A DNA stretch of 64,000 bases from contig CAKSFP010000001.1 in assembly GCA_934454585.1 (NCBI GenBank), positions 124,001 to 188,000 of the forward strand, written 5' to 3'. This document shows, one piece after another, positions 36,691 through 44,970 of the stretch. Position numbers and translations under genes: made by a program. Positions within the stretch are counted from its first letter, which is position 1. Each line of letters opens with the position of its first letter. A model generated the notes under the pieces. It had not been told where the DNA came from and did not search any database. It worked only from the letters and a program-made list of their open reading frames with translations. The stretch is from an uncultured Clostridia bacterium (lineage in GTDB: Bacteria; Bacillota; Clostridia; UMGS1810).

Positions 36691-37029
36691 ATGAAAGATC
36701 TCGGCACTGCATATCTGATGGATTTTTACGGAAATCTGCTCAGCGACAAGCAACGCGACATTATGCAGATGTATTATCAGGAGGATCTGTCACTTTCCGA
36801 AATTGCCGCCGAATGCGGCATAACCCGACAGGGAGTTCGGGATAATATCGTCCGTGCGCAAAAGGAACTTGAGGATTTTGAAGCAGCGCTTGGCTTGTGC
36901 GCAAAGTTTTCGAGCATAAACGAAAGGCTTGACAGAATAAAAAAAATGCTGTCTGACGGTGATGAAATCACCGCACGGAGGAAAGAAGAGGCTATTGCTT
37001 TGCTCGACAGCGTGCAGAACGATATCTGA
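36691..37029 (+). CDS. ylxM: YlxM family HTH protein (UPF0122), SRP-associated
   Basis: A small helix-turn-helix protein of the sigma-70 region-4-like YlxM family, always found next to ffh and thought to modulate the signal recognition particle. FYGNLLSDKQRDIMQMYYQE (residues 12-31) and SEIAAECGITRQGVRDNI (37-54) are the conserved core. It is 112 residues. GGTGG precedes the ATG. ffh follows after 22 nt. Confidence 0.93.
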   Translation: MKDLGTAYLMDFYGNLLSDKQRDIMQMYYQEDLSLSEIAAECGITRQGVRDNIVRAQKELEDFEAALGLCAKFSSINERLDRIKKMLSDGDEITARRKEEAIALLDSVQNDI

Positions 37030-37051
37030 TTAATGACGGGAGTTGAACAGT

Positions 37052-38392
37052 TTGGCATTTGATAATCTTACCGAAAAACTTCAAACAGCTTTCAAAAAAC
37101 TCAAAGGCAAGGGAAAAATTTCCGAAGCAGACCTTAAGGCGGCGATGCGTGAGGTAAAGCTTGCTCTGCTTGAGGCGGATGTCAACTTCAAGGTTGTTAA
37201 GGATTTTATAAACTCCGTATCGGAAAAGGCTCTTGGCGCAAATGTTCTGGAAAGTCTCACTCCGGCACAGCAGATTATAAAAATAGTAAATGATGAACTG
37301 ACTGCGCTCATGGGTGAAAAGGTATCGAAAATCCAATTTTCGTCCAAAACTCCGTCGGTGATAATGATGGTAGGTCTGCAGGGTGCAGGTAAGACAACCA
37401 CATCGGCAAAGATAGGAGCACTTCTTAAAAAGCAGCATAAAAGACCGCTGCTTGCCGCGTGCGATGTTTACAGACCGGCAGCGAGAAAACAGCTCAAAGT
37501 TGTGGGTGAACAGGTCGGTGTGCCGGTGTTCTCCCTCGATGATTGCAACGATGCTGTGGAGATAGCAAAAAAGAGTATAGAACACGCCGAGAACTACAAC
37601 AACGATGTAGTAATCATAGATACCGCCGGGCGGTTACAGATTGATGCCGAGCTGATGGACGAGTTGGCAAACATAAAATCTGCAACGGAGCCGGCCGAGA
37701 TACTTCTTGTTATAGATGCAATGACGGGTCAGGACGCTGTTAATGTTGCTTCCGGATTTGACGAAAAACTTGACATAACAGGAGTTGTGCTCACAAAGCT
37801 TGACGGTGATACCAGGGGCGGTGCGGCACTTTCTGTGCGTGCGGTCACCGGCAAACCGATAAAACTTGCCGGTCAGGGCGAAAAACTCGGTGATCTGGAT
37901 TGGTTTTATCCTGACAGAATGGCTTCGCGTATACTCGGTATGGGCGATATGCTCACTCTGATAGACAAAATCACCGAAGAATATGATGAAAAAAAAGCTG
38001 CGGAGCTTGAGCAAAAGATTCGCAAGAAATCATTTGATCTTGATGATTATCTCGACCAGATGAATCAGATGAAAAAGATGGGCTCGCTTACCGATTTGCT
38101 CGGCATGATGCCCGGTGTGGACAAAAAGGCGCTCGCCAATGTAAACATAGATGACAAAAAACTGGTGCACATTGAGGCGATGATCACTTCGATGACAAAA
38201 CAGGAGCGCAAGAACCCGGACATAATAAACGGTTCGCGAAAAAAGCGCATTGCCGCCGGCAGCGGCACAACGCCGGCAGAGATAAATCAGTTTCTGCGGC
38301 AGTTTGACCAGATGCGCAAACTTATGAAACAATTCAGCAATCCTAAAAAGATGAAAAAAACCATGGGCGGTTTGAGAGGTCTTTTCGGTTAA
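37052..38392 (+). CDS. ffh: Signal recognition particle protein Ffh
   Basis: GTPase that with the SRP RNA targets nascent membrane proteins. The N domain is followed by the G domain with GLQGAGKTTTSAKIG near residue 107, DTAGRLQID near residue 190 and TKLDGDTRGGAALS near residue 248, then a methionine-rich M domain ending KKTMGGLRGLFG. The TTG at 37052, 9 nt after GGGAG, gives the family start MAFDNLTEKLQ and 446 residues, the Bacillus length. The TTG at 37043 abuts the ribosome-binding site and is unlikely. Confidence 0.97.
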   Translation: MAFDNLTEKLQTAFKKLKGKGKISEADLKAAMREVKLALLEADVNFKVVKDFINSVSEKALGANVLESLTPAQQIIKIVNDELTALMGEKVSKIQFSSKTPSVIMMVGLQGAGKTTTSAKIGALLKKQHKRPLLAACDVYRPAARKQLKVVGEQVGVPVFSLDDCNDAVEIAKKSIEHAENYNNDVVIIDTAGRLQIDAELMDELANIKSATEPAEILLVIDAMTGQDAVNVASGFDEKLDITGVVLTKLDGDTRGGAALSVRAVTGKPIKLAGQGEKLGDLDWFYPDRMASRILGMGDMLTLIDKITEEYDEKKAAELEQKIRKKSFDLDDYLDQMNQMKKMGSLTDLLGMMPGVDKKALANVNIDDKKLVHIEAMITSMTKQERKNPDIINGSRKKRIAAGSGTTPAEINQFLRQFDQMRKLMKQFSNPKKMKKTMGGLRGLFG

Positions 38393-38452
38393 TTGTTGTT
38401 TTGGCGCGGCTCAGCCGTGTATATACACAAATAAATCACGGAGGTGAAAATA

Positions 38453-38695
38453 ATGGTAAAAATTCGTCTTAGAAGATTGGGTGCAAAGAAGAAACCTTTC
38501 TACAGAGTAGTTGTTGCAGATTCAAGATATCCCAGAGACGGCAGATTTATAGAGGAAATCGGAACATATGATCCGCTTACAGAACCCTCAACAATTAAAA
38601 TCGATGCCGAGAAGGCAGCAAAATGGCTGTCTGAGGGTGCACAGCCTACCGATACTGTAAAAGAGCTTTTGAAAATCAGCGGAATTGTAAAATAA
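38453..38695 (+). CDS. rpsP: 30S ribosomal protein S16
   Basis: Small-subunit protein needed for 30S assembly. MVKIRLRRLGAKKKPFYRVV and RDGRFIEEIGTYDP are diagnostic. It is 80 residues from the ATG at 38453 (GGAGGTG 7 nt upstream); a GTG at 38444 lies inside the ribosome-binding site. It lies between ffh and khpA in the standard Firmicute cluster. Confidence 0.98.
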   Translation: MVKIRLRRLGAKKKPFYRVVVADSRYPRDGRFIEEIGTYDPLTEPSTIKIDAEKAAKWLSEGAQPTDTVKELLKISGIVK

Positions 38696-38716
38696 TCCGC
38701 AGGAGGTAGAATGCAC

Positions 38717-38947
38717 ATGAAAGAATTATTGGAATACATCGCAAAATCACTTGTCGACTATCCCGATGATGTCTCCGTGACGGAAACCGAGGATGAACGA
38801 GCTGTGATTTTGGAATTGCGTGTGAATGAGGCAGATATGGGCAAGGTCATTGGCAAGCAGGGCAGAATAGCAAAGTCTATCCGCTCAGTAATGAAAGCCG
38901 CTGCCGGCAAGACTAACAAGCGCGCTGTTGTGGAAATTGTTCAATAA
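38717..38947 (+). CDS. khpA: KH-domain RNA-binding protein KhpA
   Basis: A small single-KH-domain RNA chaperone; homologues pair with KhpB and affect cell elongation or small-RNA function. MKELLEYIAKSLVDYPDDV is the family start and DMGKVIGKQGRIAKSIR holds the GxxG loop (GKQG). AGGAGG at 38701-38706 is 10 nt from the ATG at 38717 (76 residues) and 4 nt from an ATG at 38711 (78 residues). I prefer 38717 on family alignment. It lies between rpsP and rimM. Confidence 0.93.
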   Translation: MKELLEYIAKSLVDYPDDVSVTETEDERAVILELRVNEADMGKVIGKQGRIAKSIRSVMKAAAGKTNKRAVVEIVQ

Positions 38948-38951
38948 TCTA

Positions 38952-39021
38952 TACCTTGTACTGTCCGAACCGTTGCCGCTGTGTGCGCAATTTTCGGGCG
39001 GCGCAAGGTATTTGTCTTTTT
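38952..39021 (+). terminator. Long structured hairpin between khpA and rimM
   Basis: Outer stem ATACCTTG (38952-38959) with CAAGGTAT (39004-39011), an inner stem GTCCGAA/TTCGGGC, and a small TTGC/GCAA stem on top, followed by the T-rich TTGTCTTTTT. It could attenuate rimM-trmD relative to rpsP. Confidence 0.55.
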
Positions 39022-39045
39022 AACAAAATTAATGAGGATGCAATT

Positions 39046-39552
39046 ATGAGTGAAGAAATGATTGAGATAGGAAAAATAGTCAATACTCACGGTCTGCGCG
39101 GCGAGGTAAAGATAGTGCCGTGGCTCGATTATCCCGAGGTGTTCGAAGCATTTGACCATGTATACATCGAAGACTGTGCGCAGCGATATGATGTAAAGAG
39201 CGTCAGATATCAGAAAGCAAATCTTATTGTCGCATTTGACGGCGTAGATAGGGTTGAGGCGGCGGAAAAGCTTAAGAATAAAGTTATAACCGTGGAGAAA
39301 AGCTATTTTGACGACCTGCCCGACGGCACATATCTTGTCGCAGATATAATCGGTCTGCGCGCAACCGACGGAGAGACGGACTACGGGGTTGTAACGGATG
39401 TCTTTTCTACCGGCAGCAACGATGTGTATGTGATTGAGAAAAACGGTAAAAAACCGCTGCTGTTGCCGATAATTGACGGTGTGGTGGATGAGGTTGACCT
39501 CGACGGCGGAATAATCAAAATCAACATTCCCGACGGATTGCTTGATATATAG
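39046..39552 (+). CDS. rimM: Ribosome maturation factor RimM
   Basis: 16S rRNA processing/30S head assembly factor that binds S19. MIEIGKIVNTHGLRGEVKI near residue 5 is the family signature. The C-terminal PRC-barrel contains DIIGLRATDGETDYGVVTDV and LLLPIIDGVVDEVDLDGG. It is 168 residues from the ATG at 39046 (GAGGA 7 nt upstream); the frame opens further upstream without support. trmD follows after 20 nt. Confidence 0.96.
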   Translation: MSEEMIEIGKIVNTHGLRGEVKIVPWLDYPEVFEAFDHVYIEDCAQRYDVKSVRYQKANLIVAFDGVDRVEAAEKLKNKVITVEKSYFDDLPDGTYLVADIIGLRATDGETDYGVVTDVFSTGSNDVYVIEKNGKKPLLLPIIDGVVDEVDLDGGIIKINIPDGLLDI

Positions 39553-39572
39553 AATTTTAACGGAGAAAACAA

Positions 39573-40271
39573 ATGAATTTTCACATTCTTACTCTTTTTC
39601 CGCAGATGTTTGACGGAGTATTGTGCGAGAGTATGCTCGGAAGGGCAAAGGAAAAAGGAATACTGAATTTCTTTATATATAATATCAGAGACTGGGCAGG
39701 AAACAAGCACAACCGTGTGGACGATTCACCATACGGCGGCGGCAGAGGTATGGTCATGCAGGCACCGCCGGTATATGATGCATATACCTATGCCTGCGAA
39801 AAAGCACAGTCCAAACCTTATGTGATATATATGTCGCCAAAGGGCAGCGTGTTCAATCAGCAAAAGGCGATTGAGCTGTCACATATGAGCGATTTGCTCA
39901 TCATATGCGGACACTATGAAGGGCTTGACCAGAGGGTGATTGACGAGATTGTCGACGAGGAGATATCCATAGGCGATTATGTGCTCACCGGCGGCGAGAT
40001 ACCTGCCATGGCTGTGATCGACTCGGTCAGCCGCATGATTGACGGTGTATTGTCAAATGAGGAAAGCTTTACCGAGGAATCGCATTTTAACGGTCTGCTT
40101 GAATATCCACAGTACACGCGCCCGTATGAATATCACGGGCAGACGGTTCCCGATGTCCTGCTCAGCGGCAACCATGCACAGATTGCAAAGTGGCGCCGCG
40201 AAAAGGCTATAGAGGAGACACGAAATAAAAGACCGGATATGTACGAGAAATTCACTTCAAACGACGGATAA
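39573..40271 (+). CDS. trmD: tRNA (guanine-N1-)-methyltransferase
   Basis: Methylates G37 of tRNAs reading CNN to prevent frameshifting; SPOUT-fold dimer. MNFHILTLFPQMFDGVL, DDSPYGGGRGMVMQAPP near residue 50, IICGHYEGLDQRV near residue 109 and EISIGDYVLTGGE near residue 130 are the trefoil-knot and substrate motifs. It is 232 residues. CGGAG is 9 nt upstream. One of its expected substrates, tRNA-Pro, is encoded in this window. Confidence 0.97.
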   Translation: MNFHILTLFPQMFDGVLCESMLGRAKEKGILNFFIYNIRDWAGNKHNRVDDSPYGGGRGMVMQAPPVYDAYTYACEKAQSKPYVIYMSPKGSVFNQQKAIELSHMSDLLIICGHYEGLDQRVIDEIVDEEISIGDYVLTGGEIPAMAVIDSVSRMIDGVLSNEESFTEESHFNGLLEYPQYTRPYEYHGQTVPDVLLSGNHAQIAKWRREKAIEETRNKRPDMYEKFTSNDG

Positions 40272-40288
40272 AAAACGGAGGTGTCGTC

Positions 40289-40891
40289 ATGGATGACATG
40301 AAATTTGTATTATCTGCGTGCGCTCTTGTGTTTGTGCTTGCGTGCGGAGTTTCTGTTCTGATATCATATTTTATAATAAAAGCGAGAGTTGCCAAAAACG
40401 AAGAAGTTTTTATGCGCAAAATCCGCGAACTGACAGACGGCATTGATTCCCTGAAAAATGATATAGCGGGAAATGCCGCCGGGATTGATGCCCTGGATAA
40501 AAAATGCGAAACTCTCCGCGGGGAATATGAAAAAATAGCGGTGCACTATGCCGAGCAAACAGAGGAACTCCGCAGTGAGATAGAGAGTGTAAAGACAGCA
40601 AACAAAAAATCTGACATGAAATTTGCCGATATTAACGACAGGCTCAACATAGTCGATTCAACTGTAAAAAACATTGAGCGAATGAAAAATTTTGAAATCA
40701 ACGGCGCCGCGTCTCCGTATTTTTTTGATGAATATGAGGAACGGGAGAGTGCGGCGGACGCAATCAAAGAAAAAATAGAGTCTCTTGCACGCAAAGCGGC
40801 TATTCTTGGCGGCAAATTTAATGCCGATGCTCTTGCCGGAACGGCTTTCGGCATTATAAATGCCTTAAAAAAGCATTTTGACAAAGAATGA
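40289..40891 (+). CDS. Membrane-anchored coiled-coil protein, unknown function
   Basis: No family was recognised. Residues 5-28 are a single transmembrane helix (VLSACALVFVLACGVSVLIS). Residues about 35-135 have strong heptad character, consistent with a long coiled coil. The C-terminal about 40 residues contain a conserved-looking LARKAAILGGKF helix. A GGAGGTG ribosome-binding site lies 6 nt upstream. It is placed between trmD and dpaA and could belong to either; the 68-nt gap with a sporulation-type promoter before dpaA suggests it ends the trmD operon. Confidence 0.65.
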   Translation: MDDMKFVLSACALVFVLACGVSVLISYFIIKARVAKNEEVFMRKIRELTDGIDSLKNDIAGNAAGIDALDKKCETLRGEYEKIAVHYAEQTEELRSEIESVKTANKKSDMKFADINDRLNIVDSTVKNIERMKNFEINGAASPYFFDEYEERESAADAIKEKIESLARKAAILGGKFNADALAGTAFGIINALKKHFDKE

Positions 40892-40916
40892 TATTTTAAC
40901 AAATAATACACCTTCG

Positions 40917-40945
40917 ACATATTATAGACTGACAGGCATAATATT
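40917..40945 (+). promoter_or_regulatory. Candidate sigma-K promoter for dpaA
   Basis: CATAATATT (40937-40945) fits the sigma-K -10 pattern CATA-NNN-TA in eight of nine positions, with AC at 40917-40918 as the short -35, 18 bp away. Dipicolinate synthase is made under sigma-K in the mother cell of Bacillus; extension to this organism is inference. Confidence 0.45.
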
Positions 40946-40959
40946 CGGGGGTGTTTTTA

Positions 40960-41811
40960 TTGTATAAGCATAATTATGTGATAATCGGCGGTGACGAGCG
41001 GCTCGCATATGCTGCGCGGTATCTAAAGGATTATGGTCACGATGTGTCGGCATTTGCAAATGATGCAGCCGTAGGCTTCGGCGCGGCACGGTGTGGAAAT
41101 TTGCATGACGCCATGAGTGGCGAGAGGATAATTTTCGGAATACCCTTTTCGCGTGACGGAGAGACGGTGTTTGCGCCGCTCGGTAGTGAAAAGATAAGCA
41201 CTGAAGATGTGATTGCCGCAGTAATGCCGAGTCATGTCATATTCGGCGGCAAGCTCGGCGACTTTATGCTCAGCGTTGCCAAGCGCGGAGCCAAGTGCCA
41301 TGACTATCTGCTGTGCGAGGATTTTGCGCTGTATAATGCGGATGTCACTGCGGAGGCAATTGTGTCTATCCTCATGAATAATCTGCCTGTTGTCCTCAAG
41401 GACACCCGATGCCTTGTTATGGGTTACGGAAGAATAGGTAAATCGTTGTCGGACAAATTGGCGGCTCTGGGTGCCGGTGTCACCGTGTCCGCCCGAAAAT
41501 GTGCGGATTTTGCCGCCATAACACTTTGCGGCTATGAGTCCGTGCGCACGGGAGAGAAAATCGACAATGCACGCAAATATGATTTTATCGTCAATACTGT
41601 TCCGCACAAGGTGCTCCAAAGTGCATCCTTTGCGGATTTGAGAAAGGATTGCCTCGTGGTGGATGCGTCCGCTTATCCCGGATTTGTGGATGCGGCTGAG
41701 GCAGAACTAAATGGAATAAAAGTCATCGGCGCATTCTCGCTCCCCGGGAAATACGCTCCGATGACAGCAGGCAGAATAATAGCAGATGTTATAGAAAATA
41801 TAGACGAATAG
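40960..41811 (+). CDS. dpaA: Dipicolinate synthase subunit A
   Basis: Makes dipicolinic acid from dihydrodipicolinate in the mother cell; calcium dipicolinate is then loaded into the spore core. NYVIIGGDERLAYAARYL begins a Rossmann-like N-terminal domain. A second nucleotide-binding motif, VMGYGRIGKSLSDKL, lies near residue 155, and LPGKYAPMTAGRIIADVI is the C-terminal signature. The start is probably the TTG at 40960, 8 nt after GGGGG; a GTG at 40951 overlaps that site. It is 283 residues. dpaB follows after 14 nt. Its presence predicts true endospores. Confidence 0.93.
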   Translation: MYKHNYVIIGGDERLAYAARYLKDYGHDVSAFANDAAVGFGAARCGNLHDAMSGERIIFGIPFSRDGETVFAPLGSEKISTEDVIAAVMPSHVIFGGKLGDFMLSVAKRGAKCHDYLLCEDFALYNADVTAEAIVSILMNNLPVVLKDTRCLVMGYGRIGKSLSDKLAALGAGVTVSARKCADFAAITLCGYESVRTGEKIDNARKYDFIVNTVPHKVLQSASFADLRKDCLVVDASAYPGFVDAAEAELNGIKVIGAFSLPGKYAPMTAGRIIADVIENIDE

Positions 41812-41825
41812 GAGATAAACCCGAT

Positions 41826-42413
41826 ATGGATGTTTCTTACCTTAATATTGGGTTTGCAATGACGGGTTCATTTTGTACTTTCTCCAGAGTCATTCCCGAG
41901 ATACGCACACTCACCGAGCTTGGTGCGGAGGTATATCCCATCATGTCCGAGATGGCTTACTCTACCGACACGAGATTCGGAAAATCGGCTGATTTTATCA
42001 GAACCGTTAAGGAAATGACCGGCAGAGAGATTATACACTCCATATCCGCCGCGGAACCTATCGGTCCCAAGCACTATCTTGACGCACTTGTTGTGGCGCC
42101 GTGCACCGGCAACACAATATCTAAGATGGCAAACGGAATTACCGATTCGTGCGTATCCATGGCGGCAAAAGCGCATCTTCGAAACGGCAGACCTCTTGTG
42201 GTTGCCATTTCCACAAACGACGCACTGTCCAACTGCGCCAAAAATATCGGTATGCTGATGAATGTGCAAAATGTGTACTTTGTGCCTTTTAATCAGGATG
42301 ACCCTGTCAAGAAACCCAATTCACTTGTTGCCGATATGCAAATGATTGCACCGACGCTTGAAAAAGCACTGGACGGAATTCAGATTCAGCCAATGTTCAG
42401 CGAACGCAAATAA
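41826..42413 (+). CDS. dpaB: Dipicolinate synthase subunit B (flavoprotein)
   Basis: Flavoprotein-family partner of DpaA. NIGFAMTGSFCTF is the N-terminal flavin-binding-like signature, followed by VVAPCTGNTISKMANGITD near residue 90 and the Phe-Asn-Gln-Asp-Asp-Pro segment (VPFNQDDPVKKPNSLVAD) near residue 157. It is 195 residues, the normal length. It shares the operon and presumed sigma-K control with dpaA and is followed by a strong terminator. Confidence 0.95.
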   Translation: MDVSYLNIGFAMTGSFCTFSRVIPEIRTLTELGAEVYPIMSEMAYSTDTRFGKSADFIRTVKEMTGREIIHSISAAEPIGPKHYLDALVVAPCTGNTISKMANGITDSCVSMAAKAHLRNGRPLVVAISTNDALSNCAKNIGMLMNVQNVYFVPFNQDDPVKKPNSLVADMQMIAPTLEKALDGIQIQPMFSERK

Positions 42414-42423
42414 GTCGGCTTGC

Positions 42424-42472
42424 CGGGATTGCAAGGATAAGATTTCTTTAACCTGCAATCCCGATTTTTTTA
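42424..42472 (+). terminator. Rho-independent terminator after dpaB
   Basis: CGGGATTGCA (42424-42433) pairs with TGCAATCCCG (42454-42463), 10 bp perfect, followed by a T tract. Confidence 0.85.
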
Positions 42473-42507
42473 TAAATTTAATTTTATAAAAAAATTTTAT
42501 TTTTTTT

Positions 42508-42537
42508 GTAACCTTTTGACCCTTTCGGGAGTGTTAT
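42508..42537 (+). promoter_or_regulatory. Candidate ECF-sigma-type promoter
   Basis: GTAACC (42508-42513) carries the AAC core typical of extracytoplasmic-function sigma -35 elements, with a 17-nt gap to GTGTTAT (42531-42537). An inverted repeat ACCCTTTC (42519-42526)/GAAAGGGT (42542-42549) brackets the -10 region. No sigma-A box is visible. The assignment is tentative. Confidence 0.35.
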
Positions 42538-42588
42538 AGGTGAAAGGGTACAGAACACCCATAAAAAACGAAAGTGAGGAAAACAAAA

Positions 42589-43617
42589 ATGAACATGAAA
42601 AAAATCTTTGCTGTAGTATCAGCCGCATCTATGCTCACGACATGCGCACTTGCCGATGCATCGGTGCCGATAAAGGCTGCCCCGGAGCAGACAACTCCCG
42701 AAACAACAATTGCCGCACCGGAATTTACACCTGCGTATACATATAACACGGTGACGGTGACCGGAATAACGAATGAGAGAATCACAGCAACAACGAACAC
42801 TGAGAAAAAGGACGATCCGCGGTATGAGATTGATTTTACCATACTTGACAAAACAATTGTTCTTGACGGCAACACGGCGGCAAAAAAGACGGTTGCTGAC
42901 ATTAAAGAGGGCGACACGATAACGGTATTCACCGACTCTAATTCTCCTGCTCCGCTCATTCTGCCTCCGCTCTATCAGGCAGATGTAATAGCACTTTTCG
43001 GCACAGAGGCTCCGAAGTCCCAGGTGCTTGTGGATGTTTTTGCAAAAAGAGGCGATGAGTATGTTTCCACAGGCAATTCACTTAGAGTTGCGACAGGTGA
43101 CGAAACCGCAATTACCGATGTTGACGGAAACAAGTTTGAGGGCGAACTCGACGGTAAGGTTCTTGCAATTTTTTATACAATGGAGACAAAAAGCATACCT
43201 CCGCTTACCAATCCCGAAAAAGTTGTTGTAATAGGAGAAAAAGAGTCCGTAGCCGAGGAGGAAATCAAAGTTGATTTCTCCAAAATCAAATCGGTAAAAG
43301 TCGGCGATGTGACGATGGAAAACATCTATGTGAACGGTGACGGTACTCTTATGATTCCGCTGCGTGCGTCTCTTGAGGCAAAGGGACTCAGTGTTGCGTG
43401 GAACGGCGAGAGAAACGAAGTTGTTATAGAGGGCGGCAAATTTGGCCTTGCAATAGGCGCAAATAGCTATATTAAAGGAAAAATGATGCCTCTTGAACTC
43501 AGCTGCGCTCCCGAACTTCACAACGATCTGACATATGTTCCGTTCGATTTCTACACCGAAGTAATCGAATCGACGGTAAATCTTAACGAGGATTCCATAG
43601 AAATTTCTTTTGAATAA
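42589..43617 (+). CDS. Secreted protein with copper-amine-oxidase-N-like domain
   Basis: A 342-residue exported protein with a signal peptide (KKIFAVVSAASMLTTCALA). A small beta-barrel-like region at about 45-215 contains IKEGDTITVF. The C-terminal domain at about 235-342 is of the copper-amine-oxidase N-domain type (ENIYVNGDGTLMIPLRASLE; LSVAWNGERNEVVIEGG; DLTYVPFDFYTEVI). In Firmicutes such domains are usually non-catalytic wall- or envelope-associated modules. The ATG at 42589, 8 nt after GAGGA, is preferred. It is a single-gene unit with its own terminator, possibly under an envelope-stress sigma factor. Confidence 0.75.
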   Translation: MNMKKIFAVVSAASMLTTCALADASVPIKAAPEQTTPETTIAAPEFTPAYTYNTVTVTGITNERITATTNTEKKDDPRYEIDFTILDKTIVLDGNTAAKKTVADIKEGDTITVFTDSNSPAPLILPPLYQADVIALFGTEAPKSQVLVDVFAKRGDEYVSTGNSLRVATGDETAITDVDGNKFEGELDGKVLAIFYTMETKSIPPLTNPEKVVVIGEKESVAEEEIKVDFSKIKSVKVGDVTMENIYVNGDGTLMIPLRASLEAKGLSVAWNGERNEVVIEGGKFGLAIGANSYIKGKMMPLELSCAPELHNDLTYVPFDFYTEVIESTVNLNEDSIEISFE

Positions 43618-43628
43618 TACATCCCCCT

Positions 43629-43662
43629 AAAAAAACCGCGACAAACCTGCCGCGGTTTTTTT
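43629..43662 (+). terminator. Rho-independent terminator
   Basis: AAAAACCGCG (43631-43640) pairs with CGCGGTTTTT (43651-43660), 10 bp with a 10-nt loop and a T run. Confidence 0.88.
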
Positions 43663-43726
43663 ACTGTCTGCGAAAAGATGTCCGTTATGTATACGCATTT
43701 TGTCCGTATAACACTCCGCATGTTGA

Positions 43727-43755
43727 TTGACCCGATTGTCGGTTCGTGATAAAAT
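43727..43755 (+). promoter_or_regulatory. Promoter of the PHP gene
   Basis: TTGACC (43727-43732), 17-bp spacer, TAAAAT (43750-43755) preceded by TGA. The -10 region GTTCGTGATAAAAT is identical to that of the next gene's promoter. Confidence 0.75.
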
Positions 43756-43787
43756 TAATGTTAATATCGGAATCGAGGAGTGAGAAG

Positions 43788-44837
43788 ATGAAAAAATATT
43801 TGTTGCCTGCGGCAGATGATAAGATTAAATATTACAAATCAAATCTGCACTGCCACTCTACATTCTCAGACGGTAACAAAACTCCGGCGCAGATTAAGGA
43901 GTTTTATATGGCGCACGGCTACAGCGTCGTTGCCTTTACGGATCACAATGTGTTCATAACCCACAACGAGCTGACTGACGATAAATTTGTCGCGATGAAC
44001 GGGGTGGAGCTGTATGCCTGTGACGAAAACGATCCGAACGGGTTGCGCAAACAAAAGACTACGCACATTTGTTATGTTGCGCTTGACCCGACAATGGACC
44101 TGTGCCCATGCTGGCACAGGAGCAAATATGTTTTCGGAAAAAGCGCCGAGTACAGAGATATGGTGCTCTTTGATAAGAACGAACCCGATTTTGAACGCAG
44201 CCACAGCGGAGAATGCATAAGCAAGATGATGAAAAAAGGAGCTGATATGGGCTTCTTCGTCACCTACAATCATCCGGCATGGTCCCTTGAGAATTATTCC
44301 GACTATATGAACTACGACAATATGCATGCCATGGAAATCACAAATTACGGCAGTGTGCTTGACGGTTACGACGAGTACAACGGAAGGTGCTATGACGATA
44401 TGCTGCGAGGCGGAAAACAAATATATTGCATCGGAACCGATGATAATCACAATGCACATTCAGATGACAGCGAGCTTTGCGATTCATTCGGCGGATATGT
44501 GATGATTGCGGCAAGTGAGCTGACATATAAAAGCATTGCGCAGTCGCTCAAAGACGGTTTGTTCTACACATCGTCCGGCAACAGCAAACACATCGGACCT
44601 GAGATTCTCTCACTCACATTTGATGATGGCAAAGTGAAAATAGAAACATCAGCCGCAAAGAGAATTTCGCTTATGACAGATTGCCGCAGAAACGAAACAC
44701 TCATTGCAAAGGAATACGGATTTTTACGCAGTGCAGAGTTTAATGTTTCGGATGATGTGGAATACTTCCGCATTGAGGTGACAGATTCGTGCGGATATAA
44801 GGCATATACAAATGCTTATTTTTTGCCTGTGAAATAA
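43788..44837 (+). CDS. PHP-domain phosphoesterase-like protein
   Basis: A metal-dependent polymerase-and-histidinol-phosphatase-fold protein. NLHCHSTFSDGNKTP (near residue 20) gives the first two metal-binding histidines and the Asp, and FTDHN (near residue 50) is motif II. Further metal-ligand candidates are the HPAW and GTDDNHNAHS segments near residues 162 and 217. The C-terminal about 80 residues form a beta-sandwich-like domain ending TDSCGYKAYTNAYF. No signal peptide. The ATG at 43788 lies 7 nt after GAGGAG. Substrate unknown. Its last 38 bases before the final codons recur 1.4 kb downstream. Confidence 0.85.
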   Translation: MKKYLLPAADDKIKYYKSNLHCHSTFSDGNKTPAQIKEFYMAHGYSVVAFTDHNVFITHNELTDDKFVAMNGVELYACDENDPNGLRKQKTTHICYVALDPTMDLCPCWHRSKYVFGKSAEYRDMVLFDKNEPDFERSHSGECISKMMKKGADMGFFVTYNHPAWSLENYSDYMNYDNMHAMEITNYGSVLDGYDEYNGRCYDDMLRGGKQIYCIGTDDNHNAHSDDSELCDSFGGYVMIAASELTYKSIAQSLKDGLFYTSSGNSKHIGPEILSLTFDDGKVKIETSAAKRISLMTDCRRNETLIAKEYGFLRSAEFNVSDDVEYFRIEVTDSCGYKAYTNAYFLPVK

Positions 44838-44909
44838 TACACACTTGCCGATTCGCATGGCTTCTATATCTGTGTCAGTATTTTGTATGCATAATACGCT
44901 TTTTGTTTG

Positions 44910-44938
44910 TTGACTTGTTTATTCGTTCGTGATAAAAT
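44910..44938 (+). promoter_or_regulatory. Promoter of the GH99-like gene
   Basis: TTGACT (44910-44915), 17-bp spacer, TAAAAT (44933-44938) with TGA in front; the core GTTCGTGATAAAAT is shared with the PHP promoter. Confidence 0.75.
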
Positions 44939-44970
44939 GACGATATAAATATCACTCGGAGGATTATACC

